Shown: positions 1 through 6,440 of the stretch, in pieces
Layout of the letters: every line of letters starts with the position of its first letter
How positions within the stretch are numbered: position 1 is the stretch's first letter
Source: Betaproteobacteria bacterium
GTDB taxonomy: Bacteria; Pseudomonadota; Gammaproteobacteria; Burkholderiales; SG8-41
Length of the DNA: 6,507 bases
Assembly: GCA_021414185.1 (NCBI GenBank)
Contig: JAIOOZ010000186.1
Span: 1-6,507 of the forward strand
Direction: 5' to 3'
Translations under genes and position numbers: made by a program
The notes under the pieces: generated by a model
The model's database searches: none
Told to the model about the DNA's origin: nothing
What the model saw: the letters and a program-made list of their open reading frames with translations, nothing else

Positions 1-2
1 CC

Positions 3-65
3 GAGGCGCAGGCCTTCATCACGGGCGAAATCGACACCATGCAGAAGTTCGCCGGCAAGAAGTAA
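3..65 (+). CDS. 3' end of an upstream gene, probably TctC-type solute-binding protein (partial)
   Basis: Only the last 20 codons and a TAA stop (63-65) are inside the window; the encoded tail is EAQAFITGEIDTMQKFAGKK. It ends 33 bases before tctB and on the same strand. In TTT transporter operons the periplasmic substrate-binding protein TctC (Bug family) usually lies directly upstream of tctB and tctA, and a short helical, charged tail containing a Glu and a final Lys-rich end fits the end of such proteins. The identification rests mostly on position, because the visible peptide is too short to carry a diagnostic motif. It could be another operon gene. Confidence 0.45.
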   Translation, partial: EAQAFITGEIDTMQKFAGKK

Positions 66-98
66 ACAGCCTGCCACCGGCCCGGAGCGGGAATCGCC

Positions 99-650
99 AT
101 GCTGAACCGCCTGCTGCGTGCTTCGCCCTACATCGTGCTGCAAATCGCAGCGATGTACTTCTACCAGGTGGCGGGCCGCATCGAGTTTCCGGCGGCGCCG
201 GGACGGATCGGGCCGGACTTCTGGCCCAAGTCCATTCTGGTCCTGCTCGGCCTGGTCTGCGTCTATGAAATCATCAAGAACCTGCTGATCGGCGAAACCT
301 TCACCGCGGCCGGCCTGCTCGAAAAGCTGATGAAGGACAGCGGCGAAGTCGAGGGTGAGGAGAAGCAGCGCAGCTACCCGCTGATCCTCGCCGGCGGCAT
401 CGTCCTGACCATCATCTACGTCGTCGCCATATCCTCGCTCGGCTTCTTCCTCGCCACCATCGCCTACCTGGCGCTGTTCATGGTCATCGGGCGCTACCGC
501 AACTGGACTGTCATCGCCTTCTCCAGCGTGCTCGGCTCGCTGGTGCTGCTGTTCATCTTCATGAAAGTGGTCTATGTGTCTCTGCCGCTCGGGGTGGAAC
601 CTTTCTCGGCGGTTTCGCTCTGGCTGCTGAAGACCATGGGGGTGCATTGA
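99..650 (+). CDS. tctB: TctB-family small membrane subunit of a tripartite tricarboxylate transporter
   Basis: This 183-residue protein is the small integral-membrane subunit of a TTT secondary transporter, which imports carboxylates delivered by a periplasmic TctC protein and works together with the large subunit TctA. Hydrophobic segments lie at about residues 10-26, 44-64, 93-112, 113-131 and 136-160. A charged cytoplasmic-type stretch (about 76-91, rich in Glu and Lys) separates the second and third. The motif PGRIGPDFWP (34-43) matches the conserved G-R-x-G-P-x-x-x-P signature after the first helix, and SLPLGVEPF (161-169) matches the usual family ending. The ATG at 99 is preceded by GGAG at 84-87, about 11 bases upstream. 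The stop overlaps the tctA start by one base (TGATG), so translational coupling is likely. Length and composition are normal for the family. The substrate cannot be read from this subunit. Confidence 0.9.
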   Translation: MLNRLLRASPYIVLQIAAMYFYQVAGRIEFPAAPGRIGPDFWPKSILVLLGLVCVYEIIKNLLIGETFTAAGLLEKLMKDSGEVEGEEKQRSYPLILAGGIVLTIIYVVAISSLGFFLATIAYLALFMVIGRYRNWTVIAFSSVLGSLVLLFIFMKVVYVSLPLGVEPFSAVSLWLLKTMGVH

Positions 651-2173
651 TGGATGCGCTAGTCCACCTCGGCAACGGCTTCCTGCAGGTGCTGCAGCCG
701 ATGAACCTCCTTGTGCTGTTCATCGGCCTGGTGCTGGGCATGCTGGTCGCGGTCTTGCCGGGCCTGACGCTGGTGATGGGCGTGGTGCTCGCGCTGCCCT
801 TCACCTACAGCATGGAACTGCTGCCGGCGATCATCCTGCTGACGGCCATGTATGTCTCGGGCACCTACGGCGGCGCCTTCACCGCCATCCTGTTCCGCAT
901 CCCGGGCGAACCGATAGACGTGCCCCTGCTATGGGACGGCTACACCATGGCGCGCAAGGGCCAGCCGGCCAAGGCGCTGGGCTGGACCCTGTTCTCCGCG
1001 CTGGGCGGCGGCCTGCTGACGACCATGGTCATGGTGCTGGCATCCGCTCCGGTCGCCACCTTCGCCCTGACCTTCTCCTCGCCGGAGTATTTCGCCATCA
1101 TCATGTTTGGCCTCGCCAGCGTGGTGTCGCTCGGCGGGGGCTCGATTACCAACGCCGCCATCAGCCTGATGCTCGGCCTCCTGATCGCCACCGTCGGCGT
1201 CGACTCGATCTATGGTTCGGAACGCTTCGCCTTCGGCGTGCCCTTCCTGCAGGACGGCATCGAGTACCTGCTGGTGATGGTCGGCGCCTACGGCCTGGGC
1301 GAGGTCTTCACGCGCATGGAGAAGGGCTTCGCCGGTGACGGCACGCCGGCGGACACCGACCGCAGCATCAATACCGAGTTCCCGACGCTGGCGGAAATGA
1401 TCAAGCTCAAGATGAGCTTCTTCCGCAGCGCGCTGATCGGCATCGTGGTCGGCATCATTCCCGGTGCCGGCGCCACCGTCGCCTCCTTCGTCGCCTACGG
1501 TGCCGAGGGTCAGTACGGCAAGCGCGGCAAGGAACTCGGCAGCGGCATCGCCGAAGGCATCATCGCGCCGCAGACGGCGGCGACCTCGTCGGTGGGCGGT
1601 GCCATGATCCCGCTGCTGACCATGGGCATCCCGGGCAGCGGCGCCACCGCCATCATCCTCGGCGCCTTCCTGCTGCACGGCATGCAGCCGGGACCGCAGG
1701 TCTTCGTCACCTCCGGACCCTTCGTCTATGCCGTATTCGCCTCGATCTTCCTCGGCGTGATCGGCATGTGCGTCATCGGCTATTTCGCCATCAAGCCGCT
1801 GGTCAAGGTGCTCGAACTGCCGGAGGCGGTGGTATCGGCCTTCGTCGTGCTGTTCTGCTTCATCGGCGCCTTCGCCGCACGCAACAACCTGTCCGACCTC
1901 TACGTCATCACCACCTTCGGCATCCTCGGCTACCTGTTCGAGAAGTTCAAATTCCCCATCGCACCGATGGTGCTACTGGACGGTGCTGATGGGGCGCCCC
2001 ATCAGTGCCACGGTCATGGTGCTGGCGGTGGTGGCGCTGGTTTATCCCATTCAACGGCAACTGCGCGAGCGGACCAAGCGCAGCGAACTCCCGCAGTAGA
2101 AAGGCAGCTTCGGCATGGACAGCATCGTCACCCCCCTGATCGAGAAGGCGCGCGCCGCCCAGCGTCGTTATGA
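650..2173 (+). CDS. tctA: TctA-family large permease subunit, C-terminus frameshifted by an apparent internal deletion
   Basis: This is the large, multi-helix channel subunit of the TTT transporter. Clear family signatures are the first repeat G-x(4)-G-x(5)-PGLT (about 26-40), YGGAFTAILFRIPGEP (73-88), GIVVGIIPGAGA (264-275) and GGAMIPLLTMGIPGSG (316-331). The ATG at 650 is preferred over the in-frame TTG at 647 because it gives the usual TGATG overlap with tctB and a normal N-terminus. The sequence is convincing TctA up to PMVL (439-442). After that the open frame runs 65 more codons of low-complexity, His/Gly/Ala-rich, non-family sequence to a TGA at 2171-2173, overlapping the next gene by 59 bases. 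The proper C-terminus, YWTVLMGRPISATVMV onward, is present in another frame from 1974 and stops at 2097-2099, only 15 bases before the next gene. About 22 residues that join the two parts in relatives are absent. As written, the last membrane region is lost and function is doubtful. Family identity is certain; the end of the protein is not. Confidence 0.85.
   Translation: MDALVHLGNGFLQVLQPMNLLVLFIGLVLGMLVAVLPGLTLVMGVVLALPFTYSMELLPAIILLTAMYVSGTYGGAFTAILFRIPGEPIDVPLLWDGYTMARKGQPAKALGWTLFSALGGGLLTTMVMVLASAPVATFALTFSSPEYFAIIMFGLASVVSLGGGSITNAAISLMLGLLIATVGVDSIYGSERFAFGVPFLQDGIEYLLVMVGAYGLGEVFTRMEKGFAGDGTPADTDRSINTEFPTLAEMIKLKMSFFRSALIGIVVGIIPGAGATVASFVAYGAEGQYGKRGKELGSGIAEGIIAPQTAATSSVGGAMIPLLTMGIPGSGATAIILGAFLLHGMQPGPQVFVTSGPFVYAVFASIFLGVIGMCVIGYFAIKPLVKVLELPEAVVSAFVVLFCFIGAFAARNNLSDLYVITTFGILGYLFEKFKFPIAPMVLLDGADGAPHQCHGHGAGGGGAGLSHSTATARADQAQRTPAVERQLRHGQHRHPPDREGARRPASL
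1974..2099 (+). pseudogene. tctA: Displaced C-terminal segment of tctA in a shifted frame
   Basis: This stretch encodes 41 residues plus a TAG stop. They begin YWTVLMGRPISATVMV, continue as a hydrophobic helix ending LVYPIQ, and finish with a basic tail (RQLRERTKRS). The R-P-I-S-A pattern followed by one last helix is the standard ending of TctA proteins. The frame differs from that of the upstream tctA sequence, and no start codon or binding site of its own is evident. It is best read as the true 3' end of tctA, cut off from the rest by a deletion whose length leaves a remainder of 2 when divided by 3 (for example 65 or 68 bases). The spacing from its stop to the next gene's ATG (15 bases) is natural for an operon, which supports this reading. 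Confidence 0.75.
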
Positions 2174-3506
2174 AAGCTATGACCAGGCGGCGGTCGACGC
2201 GGTGGTCACCGCCGCCGGCTGGGCCATCATGGAGCCCGCTCGCAACCGTGCCCTGGCCGAAATGGCGGTGCGCGACACGGGCCTCGGCGTGGTCGAGGAC
2301 AAGGTCACCAAGAACCACCGCAAGACCCTGGGCCTGCTGCGCGACCTGAAGGGCGCGAAGAGCGTCGGTATCATCGCCGAGTACCCGGAGCTCGGCATCG
2401 TCGAAATTGCCCGCCCGGTCGGCGTGGTGGCCGCCATCACGCCCTCGACCAATCCCGGCGCCACGCCCGCGAACAAGATCATCAATGCGCTCAAGGGGCG
2501 CAATGCGGTGATCGTCGCTCCCTCGCCCAAGGGTGCCAGCACGGGTGCGGCGCTGATCGGCTACATCGATGCCGAACTGGCGAAGCTCGGCGCGCCGCCG
2601 GACTTGGTGCAGATGCTGCCGGCGCCGATCACCAAGGAGGCGACCCATGCCTTGATGCGGCAGGCCGACCTGGTGGTGGCCACCGGCTCGCAGGCCAATG
2701 TGCGCGCCGCCTATGCCAGCGGCACGCCGGCCTTCGGCGTCGGCGCCGGCAACGTGGCGAGCATCATCGACAGTTCGGCGAAGCTGGCCGACGCTGCGGC
2801 GGCGATCGCCCGCTCCAAGACCTTCGACAATGCCACCAGCTGCTCGTCGGAAAACAGCGTGGTGATTCTCGATGCGGTGTATTCCGGCGCGATGTTCGCC
2901 CTCGCCGCGGCCGGTGGCGTCCTGCTCACCGCAGCAGAGAAGGCGAAACTGCAGGCCGTGATGTGGCCCCACGGCAAACTGGCTGCTGTGGTGACGGCGC
3001 AGGATGCGCCGCGCATCGCGGGTCTGGCCGGGCTCGAACGCGATGCCCTGCGCAGCGCCCGCTTCCTGATGGTCGAGGAAAGCGGCACCGGCCCGGACTG
3101 TCCTTTCTCCGGCGAGAAACTGTCGCCGGTGCTGGCCGTCTACCGGGCGCGCGATTTCGACCACGCCTGCGCCATCGTCGCCGACATCTATGCCTTCCAG
3201 GGTGCCGGGCACTCGGTCAGCATCCACAGTGCCGATGACACGCACATCCTGCGCCTCGGCCTCGAACTGCCGGTGTCGCGCGTGATCGTGAACCAGATCC
3301 ACTGCTATGCCACCGGCGGCAGCTTCGACAACGGCCTGCCGTTCTCGCTGTCGATGGGCTGCGGCACCTGGGGCCGCAACAACTTCTCCGACAACATGAA
3401 CTACCGCCACTACCTGAACATCACGCGCATCTCGCGCAAGATCGCCCCGCGCGAACCGGCGCTGGAAGACATCTTCGGCGAGCATTTCCGCAGGTACGGG
3501 AAGTAG
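2115..3506 (+). CDS. CoA-acylating aldehyde dehydrogenase, sulfoacetaldehyde dehydrogenase (SauS)-like
   Basis: This 463-residue protein belongs to the aldehyde dehydrogenase superfamily, in the CoA-acylating branch that interconverts an aldehyde and an acyl-CoA using NAD(P). Visible landmarks are TPSTNP with the conserved Asn at 113, the nucleotide-site glycine stretch GVGAGNV (208-214), the catalytic cysteine Cys243 in TSCSSENS, GEKLSPV (333-339), and the late FDNGLPFSLSMGCGTWG block typical of acylating enzymes. The SCSSENS context and overall length resemble sulfoacetaldehyde dehydrogenase SauS, which in sulfoacetate degradation reduces sulfoacetyl-CoA to sulfoacetaldehyde. The neighbouring ligase fits that role. 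The start ATG has GAAAGG (2099-2104) 10 bases upstream. The gene stops 2 bases before the ligase ATG, so the two are almost certainly cotranscribed. The frame is intact throughout and the protein should be cytosolic. Acylating aldehyde dehydrogenase is a firm call. The sulfonate substrate is inferred from memory of family resemblance and context; another short acyl-CoA is possible. Confidence 0.85.
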   Translation: MDSIVTPLIEKARAAQRRYESYDQAAVDAVVTAAGWAIMEPARNRALAEMAVRDTGLGVVEDKVTKNHRKTLGLLRDLKGAKSVGIIAEYPELGIVEIARPVGVVAAITPSTNPGATPANKIINALKGRNAVIVAPSPKGASTGAALIGYIDAELAKLGAPPDLVQMLPAPITKEATHALMRQADLVVATGSQANVRAAYASGTPAFGVGAGNVASIIDSSAKLADAAAAIARSKTFDNATSCSSENSVVILDAVYSGAMFALAAAGGVLLTAAEKAKLQAVMWPHGKLAAVVTAQDAPRIAGLAGLERDALRSARFLMVEESGTGPDCPFSGEKLSPVLAVYRARDFDHACAIVADIYAFQGAGHSVSIHSADDTHILRLGLELPVSRVIVNQIHCYATGGSFDNGLPFSLSMGCGTWGRNNFSDNMNYRHYLNITRISRKIAPREPALEDIFGEHFRRYGK

Positions 3507-3508
3507 GG

Positions 3509-4858
3509 ATGCTCCGCACCATACGCGCCCGGGTCGACCATCAGGCGCAACAGCGCCCCGACGCGCCTTACCTGGTCGCGCCGGAAACCGGGCTGACCAT
3601 GAGCTTCGGCGAACTGCGCGACGCTTCGCGGCGCCTGGCGGCGTATCTGGAAAGCGAGGGGATACGGCCCGGTGCCAAGGTGGCCCTGCTGATGCACAAT
3701 GGCTACCAGACCTGCCGCCTGCTCATCGGTGCCATGTACGGCGGCTACTGCGTGACACCGCTCAACCTGCTGGCGCAGCCGATGCAACTGAGCTACGTGC
3801 TCGAGCACAGCGACGCGGAAATCGTCTTCGTCGCGCCCGACCAGGTCGAACGGCTGCGGCAGGCGTCCGCCGGCATGGCCAGGCCGCCGCGCACGGTGGT
3901 GTGCGAGGTCGACGCCGCCGAATTCCTACCGCCCGCCGGTAGCGGCGCCCTGTCCGCGCCTCCCGGCGAGGAAGATCCGGCGCTGATGATGTACACCTCG
4001 GGCACCACGGGCAAGCCCAAGGGCGCCGTGCTCGCGCAGCGCGCCGTGGTCTCGGGCGGAGCTTTCGTTTCCGCCGCGCATGAACTCGGCCCCGCAGACC
4101 GGGTGATGGCCGTGCTGCCGCTGTATCACATCAATGCGCAGGTGGTCACCGCGACCTCGCCGCTGATCCACGGCGGCAGCCTGGTACTGCCCCATCGCTT
4201 CAGCGCGTCCAGTTTCTGGCAGACCGCGATCGGGCAGGGCTGTACCTGGGTGAACTTGGTGCCGACCATGATCGCCTACCTGCTCAACGGGCCCGATCTG
4301 GCGACTCTGGGCCTCGACGCGTCGGCGATCCGTTTCTGCCGCTCGGCCTCGGCACCGCTGCCACCGGCGCAGCACCTGGCTTTCGAGAACAAGTTCGGCG
4401 TCGGCATTATCGAAACCATGGGCCTCACCGAAACCGCCGCGCCCTGCTTTTCCAACCCGCTGGCGCCGGAGTGGCGCAAGGTCGGCAGTCCGGGGCGTGC
4501 CTGGGGCAACGAGGCCAGGATCGTCGGCAGCGACGGCACCGTGCTGCCGGCCGGGGAAGTCGGCGAAATCATGGTGCGCGGTGACAACGTCATGAGCTGC
4601 TACTACAAGGATCCGGTAGAGACGGGGCGCACCTTGGAACCGGATGGCTGGCTGCATACCGGCGACCTGGGTTACCTGGACGGGGACGGCTTCGCTTTCG
4701 TCACCGGCCGCATCAAGGAACTGATCATCAAGGGCGGCGAGAACATTGCCCCGCGCGAAATCGACGAGGCCCTGATCAAGCACCCTGCCCTGCTCGAAGC
4801 CGCCGCCGTCGGCATCCCCGACCCCAACTACGGACAGGAAATCATGGCCTGTGTTTGA
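3509..4858 (+). CDS. AMP-forming acyl-CoA ligase (SauT-like), truncated at the C-terminus
   Basis: This is a class I adenylate-forming enzyme that would activate a carboxylic acid with ATP to an acyl-adenylate and then to an acyl-CoA. The large N-terminal domain is complete: phosphate-binding loop TSGTTGKPKG (163-172), A5 motif MGLTET (304-309), A7 GWLHTGD ending at Asp386, and the hinge/A8 block GRIKELIIKGGEN (400-412). The protein then stops at residue 449, just after GIPDPNYGQEIMACV. Relatives are usually about 500 residues, and the missing part includes the A10 lysine (P-x-x-x-SGK-x-x-R) that is needed for efficient adenylation. The out-of-frame bases after the stop encode LKLLDLLA and a stop, much like a normal ligase ending, so an internal deletion is likely. 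The start ATG follows the dehydrogenase stop by 2 bases, with GGGAAG just upstream. Context suggests the pair acts on one substrate, perhaps sulfoacetate. The family call is firm, the substrate is inferred, and activity is doubtful in this form. Confidence 0.82.
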   Translation: MLRTIRARVDHQAQQRPDAPYLVAPETGLTMSFGELRDASRRLAAYLESEGIRPGAKVALLMHNGYQTCRLLIGAMYGGYCVTPLNLLAQPMQLSYVLEHSDAEIVFVAPDQVERLRQASAGMARPPRTVVCEVDAAEFLPPAGSGALSAPPGEEDPALMMYTSGTTGKPKGAVLAQRAVVSGGAFVSAAHELGPADRVMAVLPLYHINAQVVTATSPLIHGGSLVLPHRFSASSFWQTAIGQGCTWVNLVPTMIAYLLNGPDLATLGLDASAIRFCRSASAPLPPAQHLAFENKFGVGIIETMGLTETAAPCFSNPLAPEWRKVGSPGRAWGNEARIVGSDGTVLPAGEVGEIMVRGDNVMSCYYKDPVETGRTLEPDGWLHTGDLGYLDGDGFAFVTGRIKELIIKGGENIAPREIDEALIKHPALLEAAAVGIPDPNYGQEIMACV

Positions 4859-4881
4859 AGCTGCTCGACCTTCTTGCTTAG
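4855..4881 (+). pseudogene. Probable displaced C-terminal end of the acyl-CoA ligase gene
   Basis: In the frame that ends with TAG at 4879-4881 the bases encode LKLLDLLA. Acyl-CoA ligases commonly finish with a lysine-containing SGK-x-x-R motif followed closely by a Leu/Lys/Asp-rich tail of just this kind. The segment abuts the premature stop of the ligase frame (4856-4858) and overlaps it by a few bases. This fits a deletion of about 45-60 codons, plus one base relative to a multiple of three. Eight residues is short, so a chance resemblance remains possible. Confidence 0.5.
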
Positions 4882-4951
4882 AACCTATTTCTGAAACGCC
4901 GCGCACCAAGAGTCGGCGCTGGCAAGATGGCGACCGGGCGGTAAAGGGGCC

Positions 4952-6322
4952 CTAGGCCCGGCGCCAGGCGGTGCCCTGCGGCCCATCCTCGAGGACGATG
5001 CCGGCGGCCTTGAGTTCGTCGCGGATGCGGTCGGACTCGGCGAAGTTCTTCGCCTTCTTCGCCGTGGTGCGGGCGCCGACTCTTGCTTCGATGTCCTCGT
5101 TGCTGAGGCCCCCGGCCGGCGCCGCCTGCAGGAATATCTGCGGATCGCGCTGCAAAAGGCCCAGCACGCCGCCCAGCGCCTTGAGCTGAAGCGCAAGGCC
5201 TGCGTCGCCGCGATTGGCCGCAGTGGCCAGATCGAACAGCACCGCCATGGCTTCCGGCGTGCCAAAATCGTCGTCCAGCGCGGCCTTGAAGCGCACCGCG
5301 TGGGCTTCCGTCCAATCCACAGGTGCTTCGCCGGCGACAGCCTTCAGCGCGGTGTAGAGCCTGGTCAGGGCCTGGCGCGCATCGTCGAGATGGACATCGG
5401 AATAGTTGAGCGGGCTACGATAGTGGGCGCGCAGGATGAAGAAGCGCACGACTTCGGCGTCGTACTTTTTCAGCACCTCGCGGATGGTGAAGAAGTTGCC
5501 GAGTGACTTCGACATCTTTTCGTCATCGACGCGGACGAAGCCGTTGTGCATCCAGTAATTGACGAACTGGCAGTGGTGCGCGCCTTCCGACTGGGCGATC
5601 TCGTTTTCGTGATGCGGAAACTGCAGGTCCTGGCCACCGCCGTGGATGTCGAAATGCCTGCCGAGCAGTTGCGAGCCCATGGCCGAGCATTCGATGTGCC
5701 AGCCCGGGCGACCGGGCCCCCAGGGCGATTCCCACTTCACTTCGGCGGGTTCGTCGTCACGCGCATGCTTCCACAGCACGAAGTCGAGCGGATCCTGCTT
5801 GCCGGCCATGACATCAACGCGCTCGCCGGCACGCAGGTCTTCCAGCGACTTGCCGGAGAGCTTGCCGTAACCGTCGAACTTGCGCACCGAATAGCAGACG
5901 TCATTGCTCTCCGCAACATAGGCATAGCCCTTCTGCTCCAGCGTGCCGATCATGTCCAGCATCTGCGGCACAAACTCGGTGGCACGCGGCTCGGCGTCCG
6001 GGCGCAGCACGCCGAGGGCACCGGCGTCTTCGTTCATGGCGGCGATGAAGCGATCGGTGAGCTGGCGGATGGTTTCGCCATTCTCCCCGGCGCGGCGGAT
6101 GATCTTGTCGTCGATGTCGGTGATGTTGCGCACATAGGTCAAGGCGTAACCGCTGGCCCGCAGCCAGCGTGCGACGAGGTCGAACACCACCATGACGCGG
6201 GCGTGGCCGAGGTGGCAGAAGTCGTACACCGTCATGCCGCAGACGTACATGTTGACGCGGCCTGGCTCAATGGGGACAAATAGTTGCTTTTCGCGGGCCA
6301 GGGTGTTGTAGATCTTCAGCAT
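4952..6322 (-). CDS. cysS: Cysteinyl-tRNA synthetase
   Basis: This 456-residue class I aminoacyl-tRNA synthetase charges tRNA-Cys with cysteine in the cytosol and is an essential housekeeping enzyme. The N-terminus MLKIYNTL is the family's usual start, which fixes the ATG at 6320-6322 although no good Shine-Dalgarno sequence precedes it. The zinc ligands typical of CysRS are present: Cys28 in YVCGMTVYD, Cys212 in WHIECSAM, then His237 and Glu241 in FPHHENE, with the same spacing as the E. coli enzyme. The HIGH signature is HLGH (37-40) and KMSKS lies at 269-273. The C-terminal anticodon-binding region ends with the usual R-D-x-L-x-x-x-G-I-x-x-x-D-G pattern (about 435-450). Length is normal (E. 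coli has 461) and the frame is unbroken. The gene converges on the transporter operon and is probably unrelated to it. It serves here as an undamaged reference for sequence quality. Confidence 0.98.
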   Translation of the reverse strand: MLKIYNTLAREKQLFVPIEPGRVNMYVCGMTVYDFCHLGHARVMVVFDLVARWLRASGYALTYVRNITDIDDKIIRRAGENGETIRQLTDRFIAAMNEDAGALGVLRPDAEPRATEFVPQMLDMIGTLEQKGYAYVAESNDVCYSVRKFDGYGKLSGKSLEDLRAGERVDVMAGKQDPLDFVLWKHARDDEPAEVKWESPWGPGRPGWHIECSAMGSQLLGRHFDIHGGGQDLQFPHHENEIAQSEGAHHCQFVNYWMHNGFVRVDDEKMSKSLGNFFTIREVLKKYDAEVVRFFILRAHYRSPLNYSDVHLDDARQALTRLYTALKAVAGEAPVDWTEAHAVRFKAALDDDFGTPEAMAVLFDLATAANRGDAGLALQLKALGGVLGLLQRDPQIFLQAAPAGGLSNEDIEARVGARTTAKKAKNFAESDRIRDELKAAGIVLEDGPQGTAWRRA

Positions 6323-6379
6323 TTGGGGGAATTGGCTAAAACGTCGGACTAATCGGCAAAATGGGCACGGAAGGCCGGC

Positions 6380-6409
6380 ATTCTCGGCCCATCGATCGCA
6401 CGCGGTCAG
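6380..6409 (-). promoter_or_regulatory. Weak candidate promoter for cysS
   Basis: Read on the minus strand, CTGACC (6409-6404) and GAGAAT (6385-6380) are 18 bases apart. Each matches four of six consensus positions. The predicted start would lie about 45-55 bases upstream of the cysS ATG, a sensible leader length. The region shows no T-box-like or riboswitch-like structure that I can recognise. This is the best pair seen in the 185-base upstream region, but in GC-rich DNA such pairs also arise by chance. Confidence 0.2.
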
Positions 6410-6410
6410 G

Positions 6411-6440
6411 TTGTGGGGAGGGCGGGCTTCTTGGTAGAAT
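6411..6440 (+). promoter_or_regulatory. Candidate sigma-70 promoter for a rightward gene beyond the window
   Basis: TTGTGG (6411-6416) and TAGAAT (6435-6440) are separated by 18 bases, an acceptable match to the TTGACA and TATAAT consensus boxes. The site points away from cysS into the right edge, as expected for a divergently transcribed neighbour. In many proteobacteria a peptidyl-prolyl isomerase or TPR-protein gene lies divergent to cysS, but none can be identified here because only about 65 bases follow the -10 box. The call rests on box similarity alone. Confidence 0.35.

Noticed and set aside
647..649. TTG as the tctA start codon
   Set aside because: The adjacent in-frame ATG at 650 gives the classic TGATG overlap with the tctB stop and a standard N-terminus.
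929..1678. A 249-codon minus-strand frame opposite tctA
   Set aside because: It is a highly charged, low-complexity shadow of the strongly conserved tctA region.
1961..2099. Programmed ribosomal frameshifting in tctA
   Set aside because: No slippery heptamer or downstream structure is apparent, and about 22 family-typical residues are missing outright, which slippage would not restore.
1947..3485. A 512-codon open frame on the minus strand opposite the aldehyde dehydrogenase
   Set aside because: It is rich in His, Arg, Gly and Ala, has no recognisable motif, and mirrors a gene with clear family motifs. Long antisense frames are expected in GC-rich coding DNA.
3926..4909. A 327-codon minus-strand frame opposite the acyl-CoA ligase
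   Set aside because: Composition is typical of an antisense shadow, and the plus strand encodes canonical adenylate-forming enzyme motifs across the same bases.
4934..4961. Inverted repeat CCGGGC and GCCCGG as a terminator
   Set aside because: The stem is only 6 bp with a 16-base loop, one arm lies within the cysS coding end, and there is no T-tract on either strand.
5546..6283. A 245-codon plus-strand frame inside cysS
   Set aside because: It lies wholly opposite cysS, whose zinc ligands and HIGH and KMSKS motifs are all present. The plus-strand product shows no family features.
6373..6389. Small hairpin GGCCG and CGGCC upstream of cysS as a riboregulator
   Set aside because: A 5-bp stem is common by chance in GC-rich DNA, and nothing around it resembles a T-box or other known leader.
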